38,678 bases of DNA from Chara braunii (Eukaryota > Streptophyta > Charophyceae > Charales > Characeae). This document shows, one piece after another, positions 9,802-21,309 of the stretch. Location: assembly GCA_003427395.1 (NCBI GenBank), contig BFEA01000060.1:1680724-1719401 (forward strand). The letters run 5' to 3'. The translations under genes were made by a program, and so were the position numbers. A model generated the notes under the pieces. The model saw only the letters and a program-made list of their open reading frames with translations. It had not been told where the DNA came from and did no database searches. How positions within the stretch are numbered: position 1 is the first letter of the stretch; the number at the start of each line of letters is the position of its first letter.

Positions 9802-10541
9802 AATTACTCGGGGCCGGTTAACTCAACGATGACCGATTGGGATATGCAGTGTTCAAATACAGTCCTGGGTTTGAACCCAGACAAAACTAGGGCCTCGTTC
9901 CATACCACTGAAAACGAATATCTCGCCCAACATGGTTCCACAGTGGTTCCACAATGCACTTGAGTTTCACTAATCAAGTTCCTCTCGTTAGCCAAGCCGT
10001 AGAAAAAATCAGGAGATTTGTCAAGTCACCTCGCTGACCACACTTGAGAATACTAGAGAACGGCGCAAGTGCGGCTTGTGAAGGTGTGGTATTGTCTTCC
10101 CCCCTCGTTGTTTTCTTTTTTTCCCCCTCCTTTTATCCCCTGCTGTGCTCCAGGTCCAATGATGGACCTACACCTAACTACCCCCGCCATTGTCCCCGCG
10201 CAAACTGTCGCTGCGACTTTCCCGGTCCTTATTTCAAAGTGTGCAGTTAAGGATTAGGGGGAAAGGTGATAGACTCGAGTAATTTTTAATGAAGACTGTG
10301 GTGAAGTGTGGCTCAAGTACAACACTTGAAACTCAAGTTAGGCTTGGACCCCACATGACCGCGGAACAGGAAAACTTTGCCGCAAAACTGTTTCCAGGAC
10401 CCTACAACCTGCAACAAATGTCTAGGAACAGGTGAAATTTATTTCGCAAACCGTTTTTCGGGACCCACAAACCGAAGATTGTGCCTTGGAAAGACATCGT
10501 TTCCTGTTTTCACATAGCCCGCAGCCTGACAAACTCTCATG
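9802..10541 (+). repeat. Continuation of pre-LINE DNA: old tRNA-like repeat remnant, otherwise nothing
   Basis: CTGGGTTTGAACCCAG (9865-9880) is a 5-bp stem with a T-arm-like loop, followed by ACTAGGGCCTCGTTCCATACCACTG. It is a diverged copy of the sequence at 1946-2020. GGGCCTCGTT also resembles the Harbinger-like ends at 19356 and 28893. 9960-10541 shows no gene. A T/C-rich block at 10100-10140 gives only low-complexity frames. Confidence 0.4.
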
Positions 10542-10727
<186 letters not shown>

Positions 10728-10729
<2 letters not shown>

Positions 10730-11059
10730 CACACGACGGGCCGCAGTCGCGGCTGCCACAGGCGCGACAACGCAAACGGCGGCGCCGGGCCCTGCGCTCC
10801 ACCATAGCTCGCGGGCGCCGAGGTCCGTCCCCCACTGCACTGCCGCAGTCATGCCTGTGTGGTCACAGTTTTAACTGCCGCGGTCATGGACACGACCGCT
10901 AGGTTCCTCTCCCGAGAGGGGCCTAACTGACGGGTCCGCACATCGGCGGCGGCATCGGTTGCTAACATCGGCTTCATCGAAGGTCGGCATCGAGGGGGCA
11001 ACCACAGAAGGGGGAAGGGGGGGGGCTTGGGGGGCAGTTCGTGTAGATGGTCTGCGATA
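10728..11059. other. GC-rich spacer before the hAT frame
   Basis: GC-rich sequence with ggcgcc-type runs and a G-run at 11010-11030. No domain is recognised in any frame. It may hold the promoter or 5' end of the hAT element, but terminal inverted repeats were not found. Confidence 0.4.
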
Positions 11060-14000
11060 ATGAGTCAGGGGGCGGGCGGGTTTGTCGGCAGTGCATTCAT
11101 CTCCGTGTTAGATGCTGACATGGCGAAGTTGATGAGGACCTCCTGCGTTTGGAAGTATGTGATGCAGGGGTAGAGGGTTGAGCCATGGGAGGAGATGCAT
11201 GCGGATCGCAAGTCGCGATGCAAATTGTGCAAACACGTGTGCCAGGGAAACCTGTCGAAGGCCACACGTCACTTCATTCAGCTGAAGAAGTGCCCTGCTG
11301 CACAGATGGACGTGCTTGTTGACATCTAGAACGACACTACTACAAATTTGCGGATGTGCACGTGAGATCCATTCAGGGACTCCCGATCAGTAGCGGGACC
11401 TTTGCGTATACAAGTGCTGCCTTCCGTTGCACCTACATACGAGGTGCAGGACGTCCTGGATGAGATGGAGGAGCACGAGAAGGAAGAATAGGGCCGCGAG
11501 GAGGGTGGTTTGTCAGTCAGTGTAGAATTGGAGGGTGAGGAAGTGGTACTGACGTCGCGTGGGGCAGGGATTGACGTACATTCGACGGAGGAGGCTGCGT
11601 GGAAGGAAAAGGGGAAGGGGAAGGCAGGCGACGAGGATGACGCTCCGACTCGAATGGGGAAGATAGTCCGATAGACCAAGATCGATGATGTCTACGATAC
11701 CAATAAGTAGATGCAGTTTTGTGACAACTTTTTTCAGTGGGTGCACAATGCTGGCATTCCGTTCAACACCTTCAGGAGACAGTTGTGGAGGGAGGCCAGG
11801 AAGGCATCTGCAGAGATGCCTCGTGGTGTGCACATGCGATTTCCCTCCTTTATGGAAACCGACGGTCCCGGGGTTCCTTCGTAGAGGGCGAAGGTGGCGA
11901 CCATGCTCATAGAGGTCTGAGAGGCCTTCGTTCATAGTGGTGCGACCATGTTGTCAAATAATAGGAAGTCTTGCGAGGCACTACCAATCGTGAACTTCCT
12001 TGCCACTAGTGCCAATGACGCATTGCTATACGTCACCATATGTCGTAATGTGTCTGTCCTCGAGACTTGGGTCATTGTTTATTGCAGATGAAGGACCATC
12101 ATCACCTGCTTCCCTGCGAAAGATGTTATTGCATTCTGCATGGACTCCGCCGGTAACTATGTCGCGGCGTTTAGACTGCTCGTTAGGGACCCCGACCCTG
12201 ATGTTAGGTGCATCACATGGCTCCCTTGCTCGACTCACGTTTGCAACTTGATGTTGTTAGACATTGGGACACAAATGTATTGGGCCAGGGACACCATCAT
12301 CCGTGCTTGAGTGTTGGTGCGACTCATCAAATCGTACGGCGCGACTCTCTTCCTTTACAGGAAGAAGAGCCCTCGCCGCTTATTCGGTCGGTTGAAGCAC
12401 ATTTTGCACCTGTTTTTTTCTATGTTGACGTCTTTGGCAAGGAGACACGACGCGTTGGAGGCTATGCTTCATGACAACACATGGGCTAGCATTTCGTGGG
12501 AGCGGTGGCTTCTTCCGCAAGCTCGGTGGGTGCGCCTCTACATTCACGATGACGAGTTCTCGCATTAGGTGCAGTTTGCCATCCGTGTGATGGAGCCAGT
12601 CCATCAACTTTTGAGGCGGATGAATGTAGGACGGGTGATGATGTCCATTGTGTACGAGTGGAGTCAGCATCTTGTTCAGTTGATGAGGGAGTCGGCGGCC
12701 CCGCCAGAGCTTCTCTCGCTGTGTTTGCAGTCGCAATACCTAGACGACATCCCACTTGGGGAGCGAACTCCGGTCACTCCATCACACGTACGTGATCCTC
12801 AGGACTCTCACAACACACTATCTGCGTTGCGCACAAGCGATTTCGACATCGGTGATTTTCATGATGGATCACCTATTTTACGTTGTGGAGTACCGGATGA
12901 TTCCGCGTACAGGACAAATGTGAGACAGAGAGAGGATACAGACGAGGAGAGAGACACCCACCTTGATTGTGAGGAGGAGGCACGGTTGCAGTCTATGCCG
13001 AGGTGGGACGGGAGAGAGGCATACGAGGCTGAGTAGCGCAGACTGAGGGATTTGGAGATCGGCGGAGTACAGGTTGGTCCTGGTTCTCAGATGGACAGCG
13101 GCGGATCAGGTTTTGGTGTGCAGGGTGATTGTGGCGAGGAGGGAGATCCCGGACCCGATAGCGGTGGTGGCACTGGTGGTCGGCCACATGGAGCTAACGT
13201 AGGAGCTGACAACTTGGATGACGACGACGAGGGCGAGGCCCGACAGGAGGACATCATCCACAAAGTCATCGTTGGCCTTTGCACGACAGACACGGAGAGG
13301 GGGACGCAGAGAACCGAGGGCGCTTCGCAGATGGGGGATGGTGTTGTGGAGGAGGAAGTGAGGTTACACACCGACCGTGAGGGTAGTGACGCTGGTGCAA
13401 GACACAATCCTGTCATGGAGGGTGGGGTCCAAGTCGACGAGGAGGCACGGTTGTCCCCTCCACGGTACTTAGTGGGAGATATGTCCCTTGCGTTGATTGT
13501 GAGGGCCCCACCATCTTTTCACTGTGAAGTGGGTTGGATGGGTGACCGATTGGACGAAAGGCGCCAAAATTCTTTATAGAGTAGCCCACACTACGTGAGG
13601 CTGCCTTCAGAGTGGATGGATCGGGGGGAGTTCACCCCTCACGCTCTACATCTAGAGCAACTCGAGCCCGCGGGGAGGAAAGACCCTTTAAGTTACGTTC
13701 ACATGAGCCACAGGAGCGACCCCCGCCGACTACGAGATGGAGTCTCGTCGCCTCCCATGTGGGTGCTTGAGAACCGTCGATGGTCAGGGTCCTCATGCAG
13801 CGATATCGGAGAGAGCGAGGCCTCGGACAGATAGGCGGCGGTTCTTTGTATCGGGGGTTCAACGAGAGACATGCACCCACCACGACCACCACCACTGTGT
13901 CCATCACCACAACACGGGCGTGCTGGCTGCACAGTGGTTGCAGCGACTGCTACAGTGACTGCAGTGGCATCGAGCATTCACGGGGCATTAGGCGGTGGGT

Positions 14001-14602
14001 GGTTGCCATGCAGACGAGTTACGGGCCATACGAGGAGGGGCTACGACAGGGGACAAGGGCTATTTGAATGAGGTTCGTCAAAGGAGGCAGATCAAGGGGA
14101 CGCGGTTGGTACAGATATTGGACGACCTAGTGTGCACACAGCAGGACGTATCCGCAAATTGCCCACATCTCGTACGAGGAGGCATGTGGTTTTCCCAGCC
14201 GTAGTTGCTATTGCCAGTGATGATAGACGTCGAGGATTGTCGTACATGTCGGGCGAGGACGATTTACATATGCCAGCAGGGACGCGGCGTCATGGATCCA
14301 TTGGTAGCCTGGAGGCTCAGATTGTTGCCGAGCGAGAGCGTTTGGACGACTTGGTTCGAGAGCATGACAGGCTGGCCGAGACGGATGCACACGCGGATGA
14401 GGCGAACACGGAGACAGAGCCCACTGATATTGTTGCGTGGAGGGACAGGGCCAAAGCCGCGGCCACCTCAACAGGGGATCCGCATGCCCAACCCGGACAT
14501 GGAGAGAGAGTGGCATGAGGGCGGGGACATAGTGCACCTCCCGCAGGCAGATCAAGTGCAGCAGGTCACGGGACTCGTGTGAGGCGCAGTGAGAGGATTT
14601 AG
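11060..14602 (+). pseudogene. hAT-type transposase, BED finger plus DUF659-like domain (nonsense-riddled)
   Basis: One forward frame runs from ATG 11060 to TAG 14600-14602, about 1,180 codons. I count some sixteen in-frame stops and see no frameshift. N-terminus: VWKYV then CKLC...H...KC (11219-11306), a BED-type zinc finger. Next is an acidic linker, then the DUF659/hAT core: FCDNFFQWVHNAGIPFNTFR (near 11720), CMDSAGNYVAAFRLL (near 12140) and ITWLPCSTHVCNLMLLDIG (near 12215). Helical segments follow to about 12770. The C-terminal third is Gly/Asp/Glu-rich and disordered, with a coiled-coil-like stretch EAQIVAERERLDDLVREHDR near 14310. A canonical hAT dimerisation motif is not obvious. The stops are TAG and TGA only; TAA is absent. 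Family role: cut-and-paste transposition with 8-bp target duplications. Ends not located. Confidence 0.8.
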
Positions 14603-15489
14603 AGACTTGTAGATTATGTTACCTTGGTTCGTTTGACTTTTTTTTCGTTCTTTTTTCTTATGTGCATACTTTAATCTTTAGGTGCTCTTAGTTGTTTTTG
14701 TACATATGTAGTTCATATGCCACAAACGTGTCAATTACAAATGGAGTAGGTTTTTTGTATTTAATCCTGGTCTCAGACTCTCCGTAGGTCTTTGTCCACG
14801 TGGATGTAGTCACGTAGATGTTTTATTTGGTGGATGCATTCCGAGTGGGGGATGTGACGTTATCTGTACTCATGTTACTTAAGATTTTTCATATTTTGAC
14901 ACACACATGCCTTACTTTGCCCCTTGGTTGTTGTGTCTTCATTGATTCGTCTCCCTTTCCATGTACTTATGAAACCCTAGGTCCAACCTGAACATGCTCA
15001 TGTATGGTGGTTGATGTTGGTGTGTGTTTATGTGGTTCTATTGTTAATTGAGCCCGGAAACCTCATGTAAAGTATGTTGTTGCATGTTTTGATGATGTTC
15101 ATGTTTTGCGCAAGCCATTGCACCGACACTTGTTTTGTGTGGTATTTTTGTCAGCTCTTCCTTGCCCAAAATTCTATTAAACCCCCTTGACCCCCCCCAG
15201 AATGGACCCTCGCCCCCCCCCCCCCACCCTCCCCTCCCCCAATGCCCCCATCAAGGAGCGAAATCTCTGGCGTGGAAAGCCTCCGTCTCAAACCTCCTTA
15301 CACATAACACTCCCCAAACCAACTGCAACCAAACATTTTTTTTTTCTCTTTGTTTATAGTTCCAGTGCACCCCCCTCCCAACACCCCAGTTCTAGCGAAA
15401 CTCAGTTAGGGGGGTCCTTGTTTTTTTATCACCCCCCCAAATACCCCCCTAAAAACATCCCCTCTTTTTTTTATTTTTTTGTTTTTTCA
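14603..15489. other. Non-coding: AT-rich then homopolymer-rich DNA
   Basis: 14603-15120 is T-rich with no usable frame. 15180-15480 is polypyrimidine with C runs of 7-10 and T runs up to 9. It could contain the 3' part of the hAT element and the 5' part of the gypsy element, including an LTR, but no TG...CA ends, primer-binding site or repeat pair could be supported. Confidence 0.45.
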
Positions 15490-17788
15490 ATGCGGGGTAG
15501 CATGACCTCCCTTCCGTCGTCGGGATCCGGTCCCGGTGTCGCCGTACCCCTTTCCCTCAGCTGCGGCCGACTGCAACCGTCGAGGTCACGACCACTGCCT
15601 CGCGGCTGCTACCGCGGGCCAGTCATGGCCGCAATGACGGCGGCCGCGGGGGATTCGTAGCCGCCTCAAGTTCGGGAGTCGGTCATTCTCGTCGGCAAAG
15701 AAGGCGTACGATGTCACTCGTCACTATCAGAGGATGCGTTGTCGTTTCTCCACCGCCTCGCTCTCCGTGCAACCAGCTGCCACCCGTCAATCACGCAGCA
15801 ACACCTGAGGCCGTTCCTCTTTCGCCGACCGCTTCGCCGCCCAACTCAGACTGAAGCTCCATTCTCTCGACGCTACAGTGCGCTCGAGTACGACGATGAC
15901 CCTACGACCGAGCTCTGACACCTGATGAGCATGCCGCCATCGAGGCCCGTCGAGGTTTTATCCGTTGCAACCAAGATGATCATATCTCCTCGCAGTGCCC
16001 ATACCATGCCGCCCTCGATCCTTACTATGTTGACATTTCTTGTCCGCGTCGATCGCAGTTTCCCCTCGACGCCTCATAGCCGATGTCATCCAGCTAGCCA
16101 CAGTCTAGTGTACCGATGAGACCTCGTATGTAGCCGGCTTCCCGACCACTGAGTCGCGGTTCGCCCCTTTGACTACCCCACCAGAGGATCCTGAGGAAGG
16201 TACCGTCTGTCCCATAGCAGACCGCCGCATCTAGTCCTTCCTCTCCGAGACTTCCGACGCGTCACGCCATTCGCACAGCTCGTTGTAGTGCTCAGCTAGC
16301 GACTCACTATGACATTGTGTCATCTCTCTTGGATTTGAGCATGCTTTAGGTTCATTAGGTGCGACTCACGAAGCACATAAACGTCATGCGTTGTCTTCTC
16401 GCTCTGCTCTCAGACCCTGATCTCACCCTCTCTATCATTCTCATTCGCCTTGGGATATCTATGAGGGTGTACCGTGCTTTATGGGACTCTGGTTCACAGG
16501 GCGATTTCGTTTATTCTCACGTGGTTGAGGAAGCTCGTCTAACTACCTCCTAGTCTCGCTTTCCTATATCCGTCACCCTCAAAGATAACAAAACACAACG
16601 TTTTCTTGACCAGTGGGTCCCTGACCTCCACTTTTCCCTTACCGTCTGCCGGATAGTACCCAAGCGCCTTGGCACTACCATTCCTCTATATACTTTGATG
16701 TATTGGAGACTGGGTACGACTTTATCCTTGACACTCCTTGGTCTCGCAAGTTATGTGGCATAGAGACTGAACAGGCGATCGAGACACTCGTTCTCGAAAC
16801 AAAGTGTGGTCAGACCTATCACGTCTCATTCCTTAGCATCATGGGCGACACCCCTCTTTGGGTCTCACCCAGACATCGCCTCCACTTCTCCTCGCTAGTT
16901 TGCTCACATCATACGTCTGGAGGACGTTAACTTCTACTCATGTGAACTTCATGAATCTTCTTCACTATGATCCACTATGTCCAGAGGTTGAACTCATCTC
17001 TTTGGAGCCCGATTCTCCCAACCCTCCTTCCATCTTTGTAACTCTCATCTCTACATCCATCCCTCAGCCTGTGGATACCCCCTAAACATCCCACGTTCCT
17101 TCGCCGTCCTCCGCCGAGTCCACACATACACTAAGGAACTCGTGTGGTTCACGACGGACTTAGAGTCCATCGTTCGTGACCTGATTCGAGATTACCGCGT
17201 CGTCCTTCCCCCATACTTCTCATACAACTTGATTCCTTCGATATGCAGTGTTGAACATTCTATCCAACTCGTGTCTGACTATCGCGTTCACCATCAGACA
17301 CCCTATCGACTCTCAATTTTGGAGGCGAAACTCAAACGTCAGCTTGAGAAACTCCTTCAACTTGGTTTCATTAAACCCAATGACTCCCCTTATGATGCAC
17401 TGGTCCTCTTTGCTCCCGAAGCTGACGGAACTCTCCGCCTCTGCATTGATTACTGCGGTCTTAACCATTACATGATTGAGAATAACTATCTCATGTCTCG
17501 TGCGGATGAGCTATTTGACCGTCTGGCAGACAACCACTTTTTTTACAAAGATCGATCTTCGTAGCGGTTACCACCAGATCTGCGTTGCTACAGAGGACCA
17601 GTCGAAGACCACTTTCCGATTGCATTGTGGATACTTCGAGTTCACGGTGATACCATTCGGTTTTACGAATGCACCCGCCACCTTCTAGACGACGATGAAT
17701 GATATATTTAGGGATATCCTTGAAGAATACGTTCTCATGTACCTGGACGACATCTTGGTGTACAATCGTACCTTAGAAGACCATGTCC
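15490..17788 (+). pseudogene. Ty3/gypsy gag-pol remnant (protease and reverse transcriptase)
   Basis: Broken in several frames. The gag end carries a degenerate zinc knuckle (ARRGFIRCNQDDHISSQCP, 15945-16000) in which the first Cys appears replaced by Phe. The aspartic protease motif ALWDSGSQGDFVYSHVVEE lies near 16475-16530. Reverse transcriptase starts near 17145, with [66 protein letters not shown] and the catalytic YLDD (17740-17751). The codon after ATF is TAG where the family usually has Gln. Pol is cut at EDHV by a MITE at 17793. No integrase or RNase H is recognised beyond it, and no LTRs are seen. Confidence 0.85.
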
Positions 17789-17792
17789 TACA

Positions 17793-18090
17793 AACTGACA
17801 TTTCGTTAAAACTGACATTTTTTTTTTAAATTCACGAAAGTGGACTGAACCAAAATTTCATTGCTCATTGGGTGAGAAAGTGGTTATCTCACTTTGTCCA
17901 TCAGATGTACCTCAACATAGAGTACCGTTAACATACATTCGATGATCAGATCATCGGGAGTTGCCACAACACCCAATGATCTGATCATCTGACGTCATGG
18001 GGACAAAAAAACACTAAAAAATGTTGTTTTTTGGTACGCTAAATTTCGTGAATTTAGAAAAAAAATGTTAGTTTTAACGAGAAGTCAGTT
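17793..18090. mobile_element. 298-bp MITE, 4-bp TSD TACA, same family as 5426-5773
   Basis: The left end AACTGACATTTCGTTAAAAC continues TGACATTTTTTTTTAAATTCACGAAA. The right end is its inverted copy (TTTCGTGAATTTAGAAAAAA...GTTTTAACGAGAAGTCAGTT), giving inverted repeats of about 46 bp. TACA flanks both ends (17789-17792 and 18091-18094). An internal palindrome around GATGATCAGATCATC and GATCTGATCATC lies at 17940-17990. The first 20 bp match the LINE-inserted MITE (AACTGMCATTTCGTYAAAAY). No coding capacity. Confidence 0.92.
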
Positions 18091-18094
18091 TACA

Positions 18095-18539
18095 ACGCTT
18101 ATGCAAGCATGGCTTTTGTCACAGCAGGTGACACTATCCCTTCATGGACATTGGCACATGCTTACATTCCTAGGCTCCGCCTGCGACCTTGGGCTCTTCT
18201 GGATTTTTATGAAGTTAAAGCAGCAGTATGTTTTCTAGCCATACGCGATGTTCTTCGGGGCTTGGCCTACCAACAAAGAGGGCTGGCATCCTCGAGCAGA
18301 TTGTGCAACGCTCCACTTCGGTAGAACTTGGTACGCAACAAAAATCAGCTTTGTGCAAAGAAGGGTGAAGAGGAGCTGTAGCAGCCAGGAATAGGAAAAC
18401 TTAGGGTAACCAATCTTAAGTTTGAATACTGTTCATACTCTTAAAAAAATAAAGAAAAAAAGAAATAAAAAAAAAGAGACGGATTGCACAAAATAGTTAG
18501 CCAACTTGGGCGCAAAACACAACAGATTACACAATCATT
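18095..18539. other. Unassigned sequence between MITE and retroposon copies
   Basis: It continues from the gypsy RT breakpoint, but I do not recognise RT, RNase H or integrase motifs. CTAGGCTCCGCCTGCGACC near 18171 resembles CTAGGCTCAGCCTGGGACA near 18943, so these flanks may be diverged copies of one repeat. An A-rich stretch at 18442-18477 could be an old retroposon tail. Confidence 0.4.
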
Positions 18540-18853
18540 TGAGGAGTACTGTTCCATAGGGACACTGGACCCGAACTCCAGCACCGTAGCCATAGCCCTT
18601 ATGGACACATAAAGGCACATAAAGACACTTGGAGATAGATTACACAGAGGGCGTACCTAGTTTGGGTGCAACATAATCACATAAACACAGACATTGACGT
18701 GTACAGGGATGCTGAACCCGATTTCCAGCAGGTGTTGCTCCTCACCAATAGATGGAGCCTTCAACACCAGGACCTGCTTAAGGAGGGTGCTCTTATCACC
18801 TCGTTAAGCAACACTTCCGGAACGTGAAGTTAAAAATAAATAAATAAATAAAT
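18540..18853 (+). mobile_element. SINE-like A-tailed retroposon copy (+)
   Basis: It holds two copies of the small hairpin module: CTGGACCCGAACTCCAG at 18565-18581 and GCTGAACCCGATTTCCAGC at 18711-18729. These are followed by AGGTGTTGCTCC, CACCAATAGATGGAGCC, the apical CTCTTATC stem-loop (18775-18810) and a tail of (TAAA)n at 18832-18853. The 3' order is the same as at 32556-32809, 30090 and 36168. The 5' boundary is uncertain. No coding capacity. Confidence 0.7.
18775..18810 (+). ncRNA. Conserved-loop hairpin of the retroposon 3' end
   Basis: TGCTTAA (18775-18781) pairs with TTAAGCA (18804-18810), and inside it GGTG pairs with CACC around the loop CTCTTAT. Compared with the copy at 32722-32761 the outer stem has a compensated change (CTTA with TAAG kept; AC to GC matched by GT to GC). 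Confidence 0.65.
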
Positions 18854-19074
18854 ATTGATTTTTGCCACAAGATCATCAAAACTACAGAAGAAGTAAGTCT
18901 TTATTGGGTGCTGAGAAAAGACATTGTTGAAGACCTACATTTCTAGGCTCAGCCTGGGACAACGGGCTGTTGAGAATTACCATTTTGAATGGGCAAAGGA
19001 TTCGGGGAGATGTTGGCTGTAAAGAAGTCAGTCTTCCCTGGATGCCCAAAAGAGCATAGTGGAGTAACCTGTCC

Positions 19075-19326
19075 TTTTTTTTTTTTTTTTGAAACTTCGT
19101 ATACGGGAAACCTACTTAACGAGGTGATAGGAACATCCTCAGTAAGTAGGTCTTGACGTCGAAGGCTCCATCTATTGGTGGGGAGCTACACCTACTGGAA
19201 ATCTGGTCCAGCGTCTCTGTACAACGATGTGAATGTATCTAACTGCTGGAAATTGGGTCTAGCGTCTCTGTACAATGATGTGAATATATCCGTTGGAAAT
19301 CAGGTCCAGCGTCCCTATGCAGAGGT
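19075..19326 (-). mobile_element. SINE-like A-tailed retroposon copy (-)
   Basis: A T run at 19075-19090 is the tail on the reverse strand. Reading the minus strand from 19326: three hairpin modules (near 19290, 19245 and 19195; TGGACCTGATTTCCA, CTAGACCCAATTTCCAG and CTGGACCAGATTTCCAG forms), GTGTAGCTCCCCACCAATAG, ATGGAGCCTTCGACGTC, the hairpin CCTACTTAC...TTAAGTAGG, then GTTTCCCGTATACGAAGTTTC and the A tail. The last part matches 32762-32783 almost exactly. Confidence 0.78.
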
Positions 19327-19967
19327 GTGTTGATACCTCTAATTGCCTATGTATGGGGCTCGTTAGACACTCCCTACGAGTTCCTTGAGCCACACGGAAA
19401 TTTCCTTGTGGCTCTTAAGGGAAATTTGCGGCGTAGTTCCACTCATCCTTGGGGGCCTCCCCCGAGGATGTTTCCTTGTGGCTTGCCCGCGGTTGTTTTC
19501 ATTTGGAAATTAACGGCCGCGGGGTCAGTCGTCCTTGGTCCAGCCTCTTTCGTCTGTGTGGAGGAGGCGTGGTCCAACGACGTGTGGTGGGAAACGACAT
19601 ACGGCGGGCGACGCGAAAAAAATATTAACCCGAAGGGCGTCGACATTTGAAATTCGAATTTCGAATGACCGCTGCGAGACGACGACGACGTGTGGGTGGC
19701 AGCACGAAGACGATGTATTGTGGAAACGGGCTGAGCGGCGGTGTCACTTCTGTCCCCCGGCCGTTGCACTGCGCGGGCAGGGTCTGGTGGGTCCATCGTC
19801 GTGGACCTTCACACACGTCGACCATGCCTTGCAACAGGTTTCCGTGTGAGGGACTGCATCCAGAGAAAAGGGGCCAGCTTTCGACGGGCATCTTCGGCTC
19901 CTTCGTCAGGTGTGGAAGGACGACACAGACGGGAGCGGAGCGACGGGTCCGTGTCCAGGTCGCGGCT

Positions 19968-21309
19968 ATGGAGGGCGGCGGAGAGGTTAGATGTGAGGTG
20001 TTGACGCCTCATGAGCTGCAGGCTGTGGCGGCGGCCGTGTCCACCATCGTTCTTCGATGCCAGCAGGAGAGGGCACTGGGATGACTGAAGGAATAGTTGC
20101 GCGCGTGTAGACAGAGGACATTGACGCAAGCTTAGGATGATGGGCCTGACTACGTGGCAACGTCGGAGGCTGTTGTTTAGTTGTGCTACGTGTTGGGTTG
20201 CGGAGTGATTCCTCGAGCGACGCCGAGGTGGTGGATGAAGCGTAGGACAAGAGGCACGTGGGAAGACCTCAGGCAATGCGACTACGCGACAGACGCCTAC
20301 TTCCGGGATGAGCTATGCATGTCGTTGCGAGTGTTCCGGGAAATCGTGGAGGCGTGTGCGCCTCATCTTCAACGGCGGGTGACGTTCTACAGAGAGCCTT
20401 TGCAGCCAAACCAGATTGTTGTGTACTCACTGTACAGGTGGGCCACAGGGGAGGCGTATGAGAGCAGCACGTGCAACTTCGGGATTGGACGAGCTTCAGG
20501 CCTGGTTGCCGTCCACGACGTTACTGCCTCGCTGTTCTGGGTGTTCAGAGAGAAGATTGCCTGGCCGGCTGAAGTTCGTAAACTCGTCGTTCTGCGGGCG
20601 TTCGCTGATATAGGGTTCCCAATTTGCCACGGTTGCATTGACTGTACGCACATCTACGTGGACAAGCCGGCGAACGCACCATGCGCAAACTACTACAACA
20701 GGAAGCGTCGTTTCTCCATCGTCGCGCAGGTCGTCGTCCACCTGGACTTGCGTGTGCTCGATGTGCACATGGGATACCTGGGTAGCTGCCACGACATCAG
20801 GGTGCTCCAGTTGTCTAGCTTGTCGCAGCGCGTGGAGGAGGGGTCGTTATTCCGTGGTCCCCCTGTGACACTACCGTTCGACGTAAAGATGGGTACGTCC
20901 TGGCGGACAATGGATACCCCCCTTCGGAATGGATGGTCGTCTCATACGGAGGCATCAATCAGCACGTCGACCAGGAGCGCTTTGACAACAAACAGAAGGT
21001 GGCGAGGGGAGCGGTGGAGAGGGCGTTCGGTAGGCTGAAGGGCATGTGGCGGCTGTTTCTGCGGACGCACAAGACGAACCTGGACACGATCCTGCAGCAG
21101 TCACCGCTGCTTGTATATTGCACAACATACTGATCGACGCTGGAATTCCGCTGGACGAGAATCTGCTATGAGAGGTTGACACTAATGGTGTGCGACGTCG
21201 TGTGGACCTGGGGATCGAAGAGCCCCTTAAGCCTGTGTCGATGATTACGTCGACGAGGGAAGCATTGGCCCTGCGGAATGCTTTGGCGGAATGAATGAAA
21301 CACGATTGA
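19968..21309 (+). pseudogene. PIF/Harbinger DDE transposase (HARBI1-like), broken
   Basis: ATG 19968 opens a frame beginning MEGGGEVRCEVLTPHELQAV. Four TGA/TAG stops fall between 20082 and 20180, then a clean run follows: RWWMKRRTRGTWEDL, DAYFRDELCMSLRVFREIV, FPICHGCIDCTHI (first Asp, near 20640), HMGYLGSCHDIRVLQ (second Asp, near 20795). A frameshift near 20890 leads to VLADNGYPPSEWM (third Asp, near 20910) and VERAFGRLKGMWRLF. A second shift near 21090 leads to CILHNILIDAGIPLDENLL and the end at TGA 21307-21309. All three acidic residues are present, so breaks rather than active-site loss disable it. Family role: nuclease cutting at element ends, usually with a 3-bp TWA target duplication and the help of the Myb-like partner. 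Confidence 0.88.

Noticed and set aside
14603-15489. LTR of the gypsy element
   Set aside because: No TG...CA ends, primer-binding site or second copy found; only AT-rich and homopolymer sequence.
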